Origin: [Clostridium] celerecrescens 18A
GTDB lineage: Bacteria; Bacillota; Clostridia; Lachnospirales; Lachnospiraceae
Length of the DNA stretch: 64,000 nt
Direction: 5' to 3'
NCBI RefSeq assembly: GCF_002797975.1
Contig: NZ_PGET01000001.1
Location: forward strand, 806,001 to 870,000
Positions 8,228 through 19,700 of the stretch are shown one piece after another. The notes under the pieces were generated by a model, which was not told where the DNA came from, ran no database searches, and saw nothing but the letters and a program-made list of their open reading frames with translations. Both the position numbers and the translations under genes were made by a program. Each line of letters opens with the position of its first letter. Position 1 is the stretch's first letter.

Positions 8228-10551
8228 TAAAGGTTTACGGCATTGTACAGGGGGTTGGATTCCGGCCCCTTGTTTATCGTGCAGCCAAACAATACGGGGT
8301 AAAGGGAACGGTCCGCAATGTGGGCGGCTATGTTGAGATCGTGGCACAGTCTGAGGAAGCAGTTCTTGGCCGGTTTTTATCAGACCTTAAGGAACATAAG
8401 AGGGGCTGCTATGAAATCATTAATATGGAAGCAGAGGAACTTCCTTTTGTGGAGTTTAAGGATTTTCTCATTATAAATAGTGAGTCCGGTGAGGAAATAT
8501 TAGTGATCCCGCCGGATCTGCCGGTTTGCCCGGATTGCATGAGAGAGCTTTCCGATGCATCGGACAGAAGATATCAGAATCCCTTTACCAGCTGCATGTC
8601 CTGCGGCCCCAGATATACCATCATGGAAGCCCTTCCTTATGACAGAAACCGGACTTCCATGGAGGACTTTTTTATGTGTAATGCCTGCCGGGAAGAGTAT
8701 ACCTCTCCGGAAAGCAGGCGTTTTCACGCCCAGACCATTTCCTGCAATGACTGCGGCCCCTACTTAATCTATCAGGATAAGGAAAATGACTTACATGAAC
8801 TTCTGGAAAGAGAAGCGTATGAAAAGACAGTAAAGGTTCTGTCACAAGGAGGAATTGTTGCGGTTAAGGGAATTGGAGGCTTTCATCTGGTTTGTTCTCC
8901 TTTTGTGGAAGAATCCGTAAAACGGCTTCGTAAATTAAAAGGAAGGGAGAAAAAGCCTTTTGCTGTCATGTTTCCAAAAATTTCGGAGATCAGAAAGTTC
9001 TGTCTGGTCTCTGAGGAAGAAAAGACATTGCTGGAATCTAAAGCAAGGCCAATCGTGCTGTTATCCATGAAACAGGATCTTATGGCACCTTCTGCAGCGA
9101 ATGGAAGTCTTTATTGCGGTGCTTTTCTACCTTATACGCCCCTTCAGCATATACTGACTGCGGAACTTGGGCCTCTTATCATGACAAGCGCCAATTTTTC
9201 CGGACAGCCAGTGATTCGGGAGGATGGTCCCATGCTGGCTTTCTCCTCCCCTTATCTAAGCGGAGTATTATATAACAATAGAAGAATCGTCCGTTCCGTG
9301 GATGATTCTGTTGCAAAAATCATTGAGGGTAAGCCCCAGCTGATCCGAAGAAGCAGAGGCTATGTTCCTTATCCTGTTTTTCTTTCTAAGGAAGCGGGAG
9401 GGGCAAATGGGAGAAATACCGGAATTTTTGCGGCGGGAGGAGATTTAAAGGCCGCCTTCTGCCTCTGTCAAAAAGGAAATGCAGTGGTATCCCAGTATTT
9501 CGGAGATCTGGAAGAAGAAGCAGTGATGGAGGAATATCAAAGATCCTATGAAGATCTGATCAGGCTGTTACGAATGGCTCCAGGGTTAGCGGTATGTGAT
9601 CTCCATCCAAACTACCACTCGGCACGTTTTGCAGAAGCCTTGGGACTCCCCATTCTTAAGGTGCAGCACCACCATGCTCATATTGCGTCGGTCATAGCGG
9701 AACACGATTTAAAGGGTCCTGTGATCGGAGTTGCTTTTGACGGGACAGGCTGCGGACCGGATGGGAATATATGGGGGGGAGAGTTTCTTGTCTGTGAAGG
9801 AAGTGGCTTCATACGGGCAGCCCATGTAAGCATGTTTCCCATTCTGGGAGGTGACGGGTCTATGAGGGATGCCAGGAAGACGGCATCCTGCTGCCTGCTT
9901 CATGCAGGCCTTGAATCTTACGTCCTGGATGAGAGAATCCGAGTGATAAAAGCTGCAATTGAACATAACGTCAACAAGGTCCTTACTTCCAGCATGGGGC
10001 GCCTGTTTGATGCAGCAGCGTCTGTTCTAAATATCGGACATGAGAACCGTTATGAGGGGGAATGCGCCATATTGTTTGAAAAAGAAGCAGTGCTTGCAGA
10101 AAGAAACAATAGTATACCGGCTGACTTATGTTTTGGCATAAAGGAAAGGGAGGGAACCCTGGAATTAGATCCCCGGCCGGTTTTTGAGGCCCTTTGCAGC
10201 ATGAGAAATAAGATGGATACAGGTTCTCTGGCACTTGGTTTTCATCTTGCTCTGGCACAAGCCACAGTATCTGTGTGTGAAAGGCTGGAGAGAAAATACT
10301 TAAGCAATACCGTAGCCTTAAGCGGCGGCGTTTTTCAGAATTCCCTGCTGACAGGCCATACGGTCAGGCTTTTAAAGGAAAAGGGATTTAACGTCTATTT
10401 AAACAGGGCGGTTCCTCCAAATGACGGAGGAGTGAGTCTGGGTCAGGCTTATCTGGGAAATAACTATTTAAAATCCGATCATATGGATTTGGAAAGGACA
10501 GGATGCCATGTGTGTTGCAGTACCGGGAAAAATCATACAGATAAAAGGTGA
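8191..10551 (+). CDS. hypF: Carbamoyltransferase HypF
   Basis: A 786-residue enzyme that makes the carbamoyl group from carbamoyl phosphate and transfers it to the HypE C-terminal Cys, the source of the CN ligands. Domains in order: acylphosphatase (about 8-98, GIVQGVGFRPLVYR), two zinc-finger-like Cys4 modules (about 108-185, from CPDCMREL to CNDCGP), a YrdC-like domain (about 200-390, with KGIGGFHL, KGREKKPFAVM and MTSANFSGQP), and a Kae1/TobZ-like domain (about 405-770, with HHHAHIASV, GVAFDGTGCGPDG and LSGGVFQN). Length and order are those of full HypF. The C-terminal tail is encoded within the overlap with hypC. Confidence 0.95.
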   Translation: MDYGKNKIITKIIKVYGIVQGVGFRPLVYRAAKQYGVKGTVRNVGGYVEIVAQSEEAVLGRFLSDLKEHKRGCYEIINMEAEELPFVEFKDFLIINSESGEEILVIPPDLPVCPDCMRELSDASDRRYQNPFTSCMSCGPRYTIMEALPYDRNRTSMEDFFMCNACREEYTSPESRRFHAQTISCNDCGPYLIYQDKENDLHELLEREAYEKTVKVLSQGGIVAVKGIGGFHLVCSPFVEESVKRLRKLKGREKKPFAVMFPKISEIRKFCLVSEEEKTLLESKARPIVLLSMKQDLMAPSAANGSLYCGAFLPYTPLQHILTAELGPLIMTSANFSGQPVIREDGPMLAFSSPYLSGVLYNNRRIVRSVDDSVAKIIEGKPQLIRRSRGYVPYPVFLSKEAGGANGRNTGIFAAGGDLKAAFCLCQKGNAVVSQYFGDLEEEAVMEEYQRSYEDLIRLLRMAPGLAVCDLHPNYHSARFAEALGLPILKVQHHHAHIASVIAEHDLKGPVIGVAFDGTGCGPDGNIWGGEFLVCEGSGFIRAAHVSMFPILGGDGSMRDARKTASCCLLHAGLESYVLDERIRVIKAAIEHNVNKVLTSSMGRLFDAAASVLNIGHENRYEGECAILFEKEAVLAERNNSIPADLCFGIKEREGTLELDPRPVFEALCSMRNKMDTGSLALGFHLALAQATVSVCERLERKYLSNTVALSGGVFQNSLLTGHTVRLLKEKGFNVYLNRAVPPNDGGVSLGQAYLGNNYLKSDHMDLERTGCHVCCSTGKNHTDKR

Positions 10552-10723
10552 TTATGCAAAAGTCAATATTATGGACAATATCACCGATGCCAATATAAAG
10601 CTGGTGGATGCGAAAATAGGAGATTATGTTCTCATACATGCCGGCTGTGTAATTGATGTCTTAAAGGAAGACGTTGCTGAGGAAATTCTCACGATATTTT
10701 CCCAGCTTCAGGAGGAACTGTAG
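10508..10723 (+). CDS. hypC: Hydrogenase assembly chaperone HypC
   Basis: A 71-residue protein starting MCVAVPGKII, the HypC/HupF signature; Cys2 holds the Fe(CN)2CO unit with HypD and contacts the large-subunit precursor. It overlaps hypF by 44 bp, in a different frame, and precedes hypD by 3 bp. Confidence 0.95.
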   Translation: MCVAVPGKIIQIKGDYAKVNIMDNITDANIKLVDAKIGDYVLIHAGCVIDVLKEDVAEEILTIFSQLQEEL

Positions 10724-10726
10724 AAT

Positions 10727-11764
10727 ATGATTGACCAGGTGATAGATGAACTGAAAAATTATGACGGAAAACAGGTAAAGATCATGGAAGTATGCGGGAC
10801 CCATACGTCCAGCATCTTTAAAAACGGCATCCGTTCCATGATCTCTCCTAAGATCCAGCTGATTTCAGGACCAGGCTGTCCGGTCTGTGTTACACCCTCC
10901 GCCTATATTGATAAACTGACGGAATATTCCCGAAAGGAGAACCATTGCGTGCTGACCTTTGGAGATATGATGAAAGTCAAAGGAAGCAAGATGACCCTGA
11001 CAGAGGCGAAGGCGGCCGGAGGCAGGGTAAAGATCCTCTATTCTCCGCTTATGGCAATTGCGGAAGCGGAACAAAACAGAGAGATCCAATATATCTTTGC
11101 AGCTGTGGGGTTTGAAACCACGGTTCCTGTTTATGCCTTGCTTCTAGAGGAAATCCGGCAGAAGAAACTGAAAAATCTGAAACTAATGACCTCCTTAAAG
11201 ACGATTGTACCGGCTCTTTCCTTTATCTGCGAAAATGAGAAAAACATTGACGGCTTTTTAAGCCCCGGACATGTCAGCGTAATCACCGGAAGTATCGCAT
11301 ACCGGGAGCTGGCAGCAAGATACAGGAAGCCTTTTGTTATAGCAGGCTTTGAAGGAGAGCATATTCTGGCCGCCATATATGAGATCATGACCCAGATAAA
11401 GAAGCAGCGCTTTGAGGTGAAAAATATGTATGCCAGCGCTGTGACAGAAAAGGGAAACCAGAAAGCGGCTGCTTTTATCAAGGAATATTTTGAAGCTGCA
11501 GATGGTTTTTGGCGGGGAATCGGGGTCATAGAAGGATCCGCTCTGAAACTTAAGGAAGAATACGGAGCTTTTGATGCAGGAAGCGCGGAAGAAGAGCTTT
11601 TAGAGGATATGCCAATCGGCTGCAAGTGTACGGAAGTGATACTTGGGCGGATCAATCCGTCGGATTGCCCCCTGTTTAAGACCGCCTGCAATCCGCTTCA
11701 CGCGGTAGGCCCCTGTATGGTGTCTCCGGAAGGATCCTGCGGCATCTGGTATCAGAATTCATGA
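10727..11764 (+). CDS. hypD: Hydrogenase formation protein HypD
   Basis: A 345-residue iron-sulfur scaffold on which the Fe(CN)2CO group is built. The conserved segments are CGTHTSSIFKNGIRS, GPGCPVCVTP, GFETTVP, SPGHVSVITG and, near the end, CKCTEVILGRINPSDCPLFKTAC, whose Cys residues bind the [4Fe-4S] cluster (shown here as parts: CKCTEVILG and PSDCPLF). It acts with HypC and HypE. A strong GGAGG ribosome site lies at the end of hypC. Confidence 0.95.
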   Translation: MIDQVIDELKNYDGKQVKIMEVCGTHTSSIFKNGIRSMISPKIQLISGPGCPVCVTPSAYIDKLTEYSRKENHCVLTFGDMMKVKGSKMTLTEAKAAGGRVKILYSPLMAIAEAEQNREIQYIFAAVGFETTVPVYALLLEEIRQKKLKNLKLMTSLKTIVPALSFICENEKNIDGFLSPGHVSVITGSIAYRELAARYRKPFVIAGFEGEHILAAIYEIMTQIKKQRFEVKNMYASAVTEKGNQKAAAFIKEYFEAADGFWRGIGVIEGSALKLKEEYGAFDAGSAEEELLEDMPIGCKCTEVILGRINPSDCPLFKTACNPLHAVGPCMVSPEGSCGIWYQNS

Positions 11765-11787
11765 TCATAGGAAGAGGAGGCAAAACC

Positions 11788-12765
11788 ATGAAAATCGACA
11801 TGTCCTACGGCAGCGGAGGAAAGCAGACCGGCAATCTCATCAATGAGGTATTCCTAAAACACTTTAATAATAAAACCTTAAACAAACTGGAAGATGCCGC
11901 AGTATTAAATATAAAGGGAAAAATCGCCTATACCACAGATTCCTTTGTGGTCACGCCCCTGTTTTTTAAAGGTGGAAATATCGGTAAGCTGGCAGTATGC
12001 GGGACAGTGAACGACCTTTCCATGATGGGAGCCGTTCCCAGATTTCTGACTGCAGGGTTTATAATAGAAGAAGGTGCGGAGCTTGATACCATCGGGCAGA
12101 TTGCCGCTTCCATGGCACAGGCGGCAAAAGAGGCAGGAGTAAGGATTGTAGCCGGTGATACAAAAGTGGTGGAAGGAAACGGTGGAATTTATATCAATAC
12201 CTCCGGAATAGGAGAGATCCAAAAGGGAGGGATCAGCATCTCAAACTGCACGCCTAAGGATGCCATTATTCTTTCCGGGAATCTGGGAGAGCATCACGCG
12301 GCTATTCTGTCTTACCGGATGGGAATTGAAAATCAGATCGCAAGTGATTGCGCTCCCCTCTGCTCCATCGTAAAAAATCTTCTTGACGAAAATATCCAGG
12401 TCCATTGTATGAGAGATGTTACCAGGGGAGGACTTGCTACGGTCCTTAATGAGGCAGCAGACCAATCTTCCTGCAAAGTGGAGATATGGGAGGAAGCTCT
12501 TCCGGTCAGCGCCCAGGTAAGAGGCTTCTGTGATATTCTTGGCCTGGACCCTCTCTACATGGCAAATGAGGGGAAAATGATAGCAGTTGTACCAGGAAGC
12601 CAGGCGCAAAAGGCGTTGCAGGCAGTTCAGAAAAGCAAATATGGAAAAAATGCAAGAATTATCGGAACTGTTATGGAAGGCAAGGGCGTAACGATGAAAA
12701 CCAGGCTGCAGGGAAATAGAACCATTGATGTGCTATATGGAGAAGGCCTGCCCAGAATCTGCTAG
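11788..12765 (+). CDS. hypE: Hydrogenase expression/formation protein HypE
   Basis: A 325-residue PurM/AIR-synthase-like ATPase that dehydrates the thiocarboxamide on its terminal Cys to thiocyanate, giving CN to HypC-HypD. It starts MKIDMSYGSGGKQ after GAGGAGG at 11774-11780, which decides for 11788 over an upstream ATG at 11761. Glycine-rich nucleotide motifs include GTVNDLSMMGA and AGDTKVVEG. The protein ends LPRIC: the C-terminal Cys is the carbamoyl acceptor. Last gene of the operon. Confidence 0.95.
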   Translation: MKIDMSYGSGGKQTGNLINEVFLKHFNNKTLNKLEDAAVLNIKGKIAYTTDSFVVTPLFFKGGNIGKLAVCGTVNDLSMMGAVPRFLTAGFIIEEGAELDTIGQIAASMAQAAKEAGVRIVAGDTKVVEGNGGIYINTSGIGEIQKGGISISNCTPKDAIILSGNLGEHHAAILSYRMGIENQIASDCAPLCSIVKNLLDENIQVHCMRDVTRGGLATVLNEAADQSSCKVEIWEEALPVSAQVRGFCDILGLDPLYMANEGKMIAVVPGSQAQKALQAVQKSKYGKNARIIGTVMEGKGVTMKTRLQGNRTIDVLYGEGLPRIC

Positions 12766-12876
12766 GGAAAAATCGTATTTTTGTATGTAAAAATAGCCAA
12801 AAAACTGGATAAAATGTGGCATTTGCAGGATTATGTCATATATTTATTATAGTTAAGTATGAAAGGAAATACTAAT

Positions 12877-13446
12877 ATGGCTATTAAAATATTTATTGAT
12901 CAAGGTCATAATCCCAGCGGATTTTTTAACAGTGGGGCGGAGGCCAATGGTGTAAGCGAGTCTGAAGTCAATTTTCAGGTTGGAATTTATCTGCAAAATT
13001 TGCTGAACAGTGACCCAAGGTTTGAAGCTCGTGTATCAAGGCCGGAACCCAATACCGTATTAGGAACCAATAATACTACCAGTTTGGCGGAACGAGTAGC
13101 CATGGCAAATAATTGGCCGGCCGACTATTTTATCAGCATACATTGTAATGTGAATCCGAATCCAGCAATTAATGGTACGGAAGTATATATTTATCAATTC
13201 TATACCCAGTCTCAGTGGCTGGCGGAACATGTTATGGAAGGTATAAACCAGGTAGCAGGAACGGCAAACAACGGAATCAGGGAAAATCCGGCTCTGTATG
13301 TATTAAGAAACACAAACATGCCGTCCAACCTTGTTGAACTGGGCTATTTAAGCAACTTGTCGGATGCCAATAAGCTTCGTGATGATCAATATGGATTTGC
13401 TTATGGCATTTTCTTAGGTCTTATGAGGTATTTTGGTTTTGCATAA
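12877..13446 (+). CDS. N-acetylmuramoyl-L-alanine amidase (Amidase_3), no signal peptide
   Basis: A 189-residue zinc amidase of the CwlM/AmiC (Amidase_3) family, which cleaves the MurNAc-L-Ala bond of peptidoglycan. Zinc ligands are His in IDQGHNPS, a Glu about 15-20 residues later (GVSESEVNFQ) and His in FISIHCN; the catalytic Glu is in NLVELGYLSN. The catalytic domain is complete but there is no signal peptide, membrane helix or cell-wall-binding domain. Short free-standing amidases like this are found in prophages or as mother-cell lysis enzymes, but no phage genes are nearby. The start at 12877 follows AAAGGA; the ATG at 12859 is the alternative. Confidence 0.88.
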   Translation: MAIKIFIDQGHNPSGFFNSGAEANGVSESEVNFQVGIYLQNLLNSDPRFEARVSRPEPNTVLGTNNTTSLAERVAMANNWPADYFISIHCNVNPNPAINGTEVYIYQFYTQSQWLAEHVMEGINQVAGTANNGIRENPALYVLRNTNMPSNLVELGYLSNLSDANKLRDDQYGFAYGIFLGLMRYFGFA

Positions 13447-13464
13447 AGTTTTCAAACCGGCAGC

Positions 13465-13535
13465 TGTGATATGCTCCCTTTGCGGTAATTGGATGAGGAA
13501 TCCGTCTATTTGCTGCAAGGAGGGCATTTTTTTGT
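13465..13535 (+). terminator. Possible terminator after the amidase gene
   Basis: Imperfect complements around ATGCTCCCTTTGC and GCAAGGAGGGCAT are followed by T7. The stem has bulges, so this is a moderate call. The rest of the 260-bp gap up to 13706 is AT-rich and should hold the promoter of the next gene, but no clear hexamer pair was found. Confidence 0.45.
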
Positions 13536-13706
13536 ATATGGAAATATAGAAATAAGAGGATATTATAAAATTGTCTGAATTCATCAGATATCAATTCATT
13601 GTTTATCTAACCAAAGATCAAGTTATATAACTTTATGTCATATTTTTCCAACTCATCAACTGATATCCTTGTTAATATCTAATAATTTTTCAGGAGGAGG
13701 GAATTT

Positions 13707-16700
13707 ATGAAACAATTAAGTCTGTTTCAACGTGGTGTGGCTGCTTTTTTAGCTATTCCTATGGCTTTGTCGGGGATACCGTTTCCGGCTGCCGCACGGA
13801 CGGTACCTGTATCGTCATCCAGTTTTATAGGGGAAATAGCACTGGATCCGCAGGTCCATTACCAGACATTAGAGGGTTGGGGAACCTCTCTTTGCTGGTG
13901 GGGAAATATCATTGGTTCTGCCGGAGACCGAGATACCAACGGCAATGGCAGGCCCGACCGTGAAGAAATCGCGGAATTGGTGTTTTCTCCGGAATATTTA
14001 AACTTGAATATCGTCCGGTATAACGTGGGAGGGGGTGACAAGCCGGATACGAGCATTAAACGGGTAGAAGGACTTGTACCAGGCTGGAGCAGGGACATGT
14101 TCGGTACGGATGATGGAACGGGAACGTTTAAGGAAGAGGAATTCTACAGCAAGGAATCAGGACAAATGAAAGATGCCGGACAGATCTGGATGCTGGAGCA
14201 GGCCAACCAATGGCGGGTATCAAATGGTGACATCATCAATAAAGTGTTTTCCAATTCCCCGCCCTACTATATGACGAAATCAGGCAGCTCCACAGGTGGT
14301 TACGAATGGGACAAAGAAAATTTAAGAGATGACAGCTACGACGATTTTGCAACGTATCTGGTACGTGCAACAAAATGGCTGGATCAAGATTTAAAAAGCA
14401 AGTATGGCAAAGGTGTGGATTATGTGGAGCCTTTCAATGAGCCGGATACGAATTACTGGATCAACGGCAGTACCAAGCAGGAAGGCTGTATCTTCCGGCC
14501 GGGCACCAATCAGATTAAGGCATACCAGGAAGTGAAAAAGGCGCTGGAGCAGGAACATTTAAGTGATGTTAAGCTGACCGGTACAGACGAGACTGCCCTT
14601 TGGAATGCCATCAATTCCTTTGAAAAACTGGATGCACAGACCAGGAAGGATATGGCTGTCATAAGCGCTCATACTTATGGTGGCAGTGACAGTGAGCGGG
14701 AACAGCTTAGAAAGCTGGCAGCATCCTACGACAAAGGGCTTTGGATGTCCGAGGTCACAAAGGGCGGTGACACCCATGGCGAAGGTACCCACGATTCTAT
14801 GTGGGCGGTCAACGCAAAGGACCAGAGTGAAGGAATCATGGCCGATATCAAGAAAATGAAAGTATCTGCCTGGATTATGTGGCTGGCGGCTGACAGTGAG
14901 TATGAATGTATCCAGACCAACAGCAGTTGGGGACCGATTCATTATGTATTCGAAGATCATGGGCCTGTTAAAGGATATCATTCCAATTTATTTGACAGCA
15001 ATGGGAATGTGAAGGAAGATGTCCCGAAAGCAGGGTATTTCGCCTTGACAAAACAGTTTTACACCATGATGCAGTACAGCAAATTTTTAAAGTCTGGATA
15101 TACCATGGTGGAAATTGGAGATGGCAATATGTGTGCGGCCATTTCACCGAATAAGCAGGTTCTGGTCATTGTTGCACAGAATTTTACTTCAGGAACACGG
15201 GACACCAGTGTGGATTTAAATATGCTTCCTAATGGTTCCGATGTGAAGCTTTACCGAACCAGCGACTCAGAAAACTGCCGGCTGATACAGGATGGGACAC
15301 TGGAGAGAAGGGTTCTCCCCGTTTCATTACCGGGGAATTCCGTGTCCACCTATGTGATTACTTCAAAGGATGGCAAGGCGCTCCTGGACAGCAATGGTTA
15401 TAAAAAAATCGTGGAATGCGATATACAGACCACTGATGATACGGCTTTATCAGGCGCCTCGGATCTTAACAAATTTTCATATTCCGGAGATTGGAAGGAC
15501 GGCTGGAATATCCAGGAGAAATACACAACCCAAAAAGATTCCTCCGCCAGTTTCCGCTTTACAGGTACACAGGCGGCGATCTATGGAAAGAAGTCTCCCA
15601 ATGGCGCGAACCTCATGGTCACCGTTGATGGTGGAGAACCCACAAATATTAATACCAATTCCCCATCAGTAATGAGGAGAAGCCTGCTCTATATGTCACC
15701 TGCCCTGGGCGAAGGAGATCATACGGTCTTCATAACCATGGCAGACAGCCAGACGGCGGCAACACCGGAAATTGTGCTGGAATATGCGGAAATCATAAAC
15801 GGAGAATTAGCCATGAAGACCCCGCGGATTACGAATATTGCAGCTCACGATGGGAAATTGATAGTGGAATTTCAAGGCGTGGATGGAGTTGTGGATTATA
15901 CCGTGGAATGCGGCACTTCTCTGGAGAATATGACGGTGAGCGGATCTGCACAGAATGGGGTAGCAGTTCTTAGCGGCCTTATAAATGGCACGGATTATCT
16001 GGTCCGGGTGAGAGGAAATGATGGATCTGGTTCCAACGTGGAAAGCGGACGTCCGTCTGCAGTGGAGGAAGGTCTGTGTTACTTTGTAAATGCCGGTACG
16101 GGACAGCCACGTGTACTTAAATCCGGGCAGTCTTTTGGGTGTGATAATGGCATTTTGGACCAGGCCTACGGCGCGGACATAGTAACCGGGAAGATCTGGG
16201 GATATACGAATGATATGGCATATGGCCATACCGGTGAGGATCGGTCAGAGTGGGACAGCTTACGGTATGACGGCAGAGATGCGGCAGAGAAAGGCTTGGA
16301 ATACCGGTTCCAGTTAGAAAAGGGTGGCTATACCGTTGAAGTAGGGATGGATGATCCATGGAATAACAGCAAACGCAGTCAGGATCTTATTTTACAGGGT
16401 GAGAAGGTGGAAACGCTTGTGCCATACGACCAGACTGTGAAAATATATAATGCTGTGGTTAAGGAAGATGGGCTTCTTACCATTAAAGCAGTGCGTTCCA
16501 AAGGTAATACGGATCCTCAGTGCGATCCACTTATGAACTGGATCAAGATCAGGAAAATAACAAATGATAGTCTGGTGGACATAGAAAAACTTCAAGGATT
16601 TGTAACAGTCAGGGGAGTAGTCCCTGATCTGCCTCGTACGGTGACAGGAATCACGCCTGATGGAGATACTGTGGAGAGGGAGGTGGAATGGAAGGTATCC

Positions 16701-19700
16701 TCCGGCTCCTTTGATGCCAAAGAGTATACTGGGGTGACCATAAAGGGCAATGTGGATGGATATGCCTTGGGAGTCAGTGCAGATGTCCTGGTGGTGCCTC
16801 AGAATCTTCAGTATTTTATCGACTGCAACAATCAGGAGTCCGATACTTACATAAAACTGAAGAGCCATCTGGCACTCTTTAATGGCTCTGCGGATCAAAA
16901 ATATTCGGACGGAAGCTGGGGGTATGCAGAAGATTACGGCTCTCATCCATCAGGCATAACGGATAAGTACGAGAATGGCTGGTATGCCTATAAGAATCAG
17001 GACATTGTTTATAAAATGCCACTGGAGGCAGGAAGTTATACGGTGGACTTCGGTTTTCAGGAATGGTGGGGACAGACACGTCCTATGAAGATCAGCGCCT
17101 CCTATATTACGGCAGATGGAAACACAGTTACAAAGGAACTGGGAACAGTAACTGTGGCAGAAGGGAATCCTGAGGCAGTGGTTTCTGCATCATTTGATCT
17201 GCCTGAGACGGGTGAGGTAGAATTTAAGGTATCGAAAAACGGTGGCATCGACCCGGTGCTGAGCTTTTTTGATGTCCATCAGAAGATAGACCATGCACCT
17301 CTGATTTCTGCACTTGGTCAGGCCCATACTTTAAACCGGACGGGGTGTGATGCCCGGCTGCTGGAAGCACTTGATACTGCTGTTTTAACAGGCTTTAAAC
17401 AACTGACCGCCCCGGAAACTACAAAGGCCGGTTCCGACAGCGCTGCAAAGGCTGTTACCGACGCTTTGACTGCCTTGGTAAATGGAAAAGAATTTACAGA
17501 AGAAGAACTGGCTGCAAATGATTATATCCTCTATCTTGTTAACTGCGGAACCCCTGATCCGTCGGTTGTGCCGACAGAGTATAAGCTGGGACTTATGCAG
17601 TCTGTTGTGGATCAAATGTATGGGAAGGATCCGGTAAAAAAGAATCTATGGGGATATGCGGAAGGTGATGCATACAGCGCTATGGACAAAAACGGCTCCG
17701 ATGCAGCCGACATCACCGGAACTTGCGTAAGCATGAGCCCTGATGTGATTTTTGACAGGGAAAAAAGCGGGCTGAAATATAGTTTTGCCCTTCCAGCCGG
17801 AGATTACCAGGTAACAGCGGGCTTTATGAACCCATGGAGTGACCGGGATGTTGATGTGAAACTGGAGGGAAGAACAGCAGGAGCATCTGCCAATCTGCAG
17901 CAGGAGACCCTGATTGAAAAACAATATACGGTGGAAGTAACGGATGGGGAACTGAATGTAATGGTGCACAGCCCCAAACGAACCAATCAGTATGGAGATC
18001 CGATCTTAAGTTACCTCATTGTTAAGGCTGTGCCGGAATACGGCATGAACATGCTTCGGAATACACTTGCGAAAATGGATGAAACGGCGGATCAGGCAGA
18101 AAAAGGCAGAAACTGGACAGATAAGAGCCTTGCCGCTTTCCGGATAGCCAGAGAGAAGGCGGAAATTCTGATAGAGGCCGGTACAGAGGATAGGGAAGAG
18201 ATCCGGAACATGTATTTTTCATTGTATGAAGCGTTTGCCGGACTGGTCAGCCGCAGAGAGTATGATTCCATCACAGGAGCAGAGGGAGCGCCCTATTACG
18301 ATACCAACGGAGTACAGATTCAGGCACATGGCGGACAGATTCAGCAGATTACTGTAGATGGAAAGACAAAATATTACTGGATCGGCGAAGATAAGACATA
18401 TGATTACCGCCCGGTAGGGGGCATTCACCTTTATACCTCGGAAGATCTTTATAACTGGAAGGATGAGGGCGTGGTACTAAGGACAATGGAACGCATGGAT
18501 GAGTTTGAAACAGACCCGTATTTTAATGAAGTGTATGGAGACTACAGCCAGGAAAAGAAGAAGGAAGTATTCATTGACCTGGATAAGAACAACTGTGTGA
18601 TCGAGCGTCCGAAGATGATTTATAATGAGAAGACGGACAAATACGTAATATGGTTTCATGCGGATGGAAGGACACCATGGAATGATGCGGATTATGGAAA
18701 GGCAAAAGCAGGTGTGGCCATCGCTGACAGGCCCGAGGGACCATATAAGCTGTTAGGCTCCTATGACCTGAACTACGTAAGGAGCGATAACCAGGGATTT
18801 GATGGAAATCATTTAGGCGCCGTGCGTGACATGAACCTGTTTGTAGATGACGATAAAGATAAGACGGCATATGTGATCTACTCCTCCCAGGGAAACCAGA
18901 CATTGTTTATTTCCAGGCTGAACGAGGAATATACAGGTCTGGTGGTTCCCAAAGACAATGGGGTGCAAGGGGAACATTTTACCACCAACTTTAAAGGCTG
19001 GTCGAGAGAAGCTCCGTCCATGTTCAAATACAACAAGAAATATTACATGATAAACTCCGGCTGCACCGGCTGGTCGCCGAATGAGGCAAAGTATGCGGTA
19101 GCTGATCATCCCCTGGGTCCGTGGATAGACATGGGCGATCCCTGCGAAGGAGCCAATTCCAATAAAACCTTTTACACCCAGAGTACCTGTGTATTTCCTG
19201 TGGATGCAGAGTCTGGAAAATATATCTATATGGGAGACCGTTGGAATGCCGATGACTTGAGTGAATCCCGCTACGTATGGCTGCCGGTGGAATTCCAGGA
19301 TGGGAACCGCTTGGTATTACGGCCTTACAGCAACTGGACGCTGGAGGAACTGGACAATAAGGGACTTGCCTATATCACTACGGAGATTCCGGAGCAGTTC
19401 GCCTCACTGGCAGAACTGGAAGATGCTCTGCCAGGCATGGTTGACGTAAAATCCGGTAACGAAACATGGATTGACGCGCCGGTTAAATGGGATGATATTG
19501 ATGAAAATCGTCCGTTCGTTGGAGATTATACTGTATACGGAACACTGGAAGAACAGGGAAGAAGGATAAGTCATACGGCAACAATCCTTAACCGGAATAC
19601 CAGGTGGTTCTTTGACTGCGGTGCGGATTCTTCGGAATATTTTGATTTAATGAAGGATCAGGCCCCTGGACTGCTGAACATGGAACCGGATCAGGCATAT

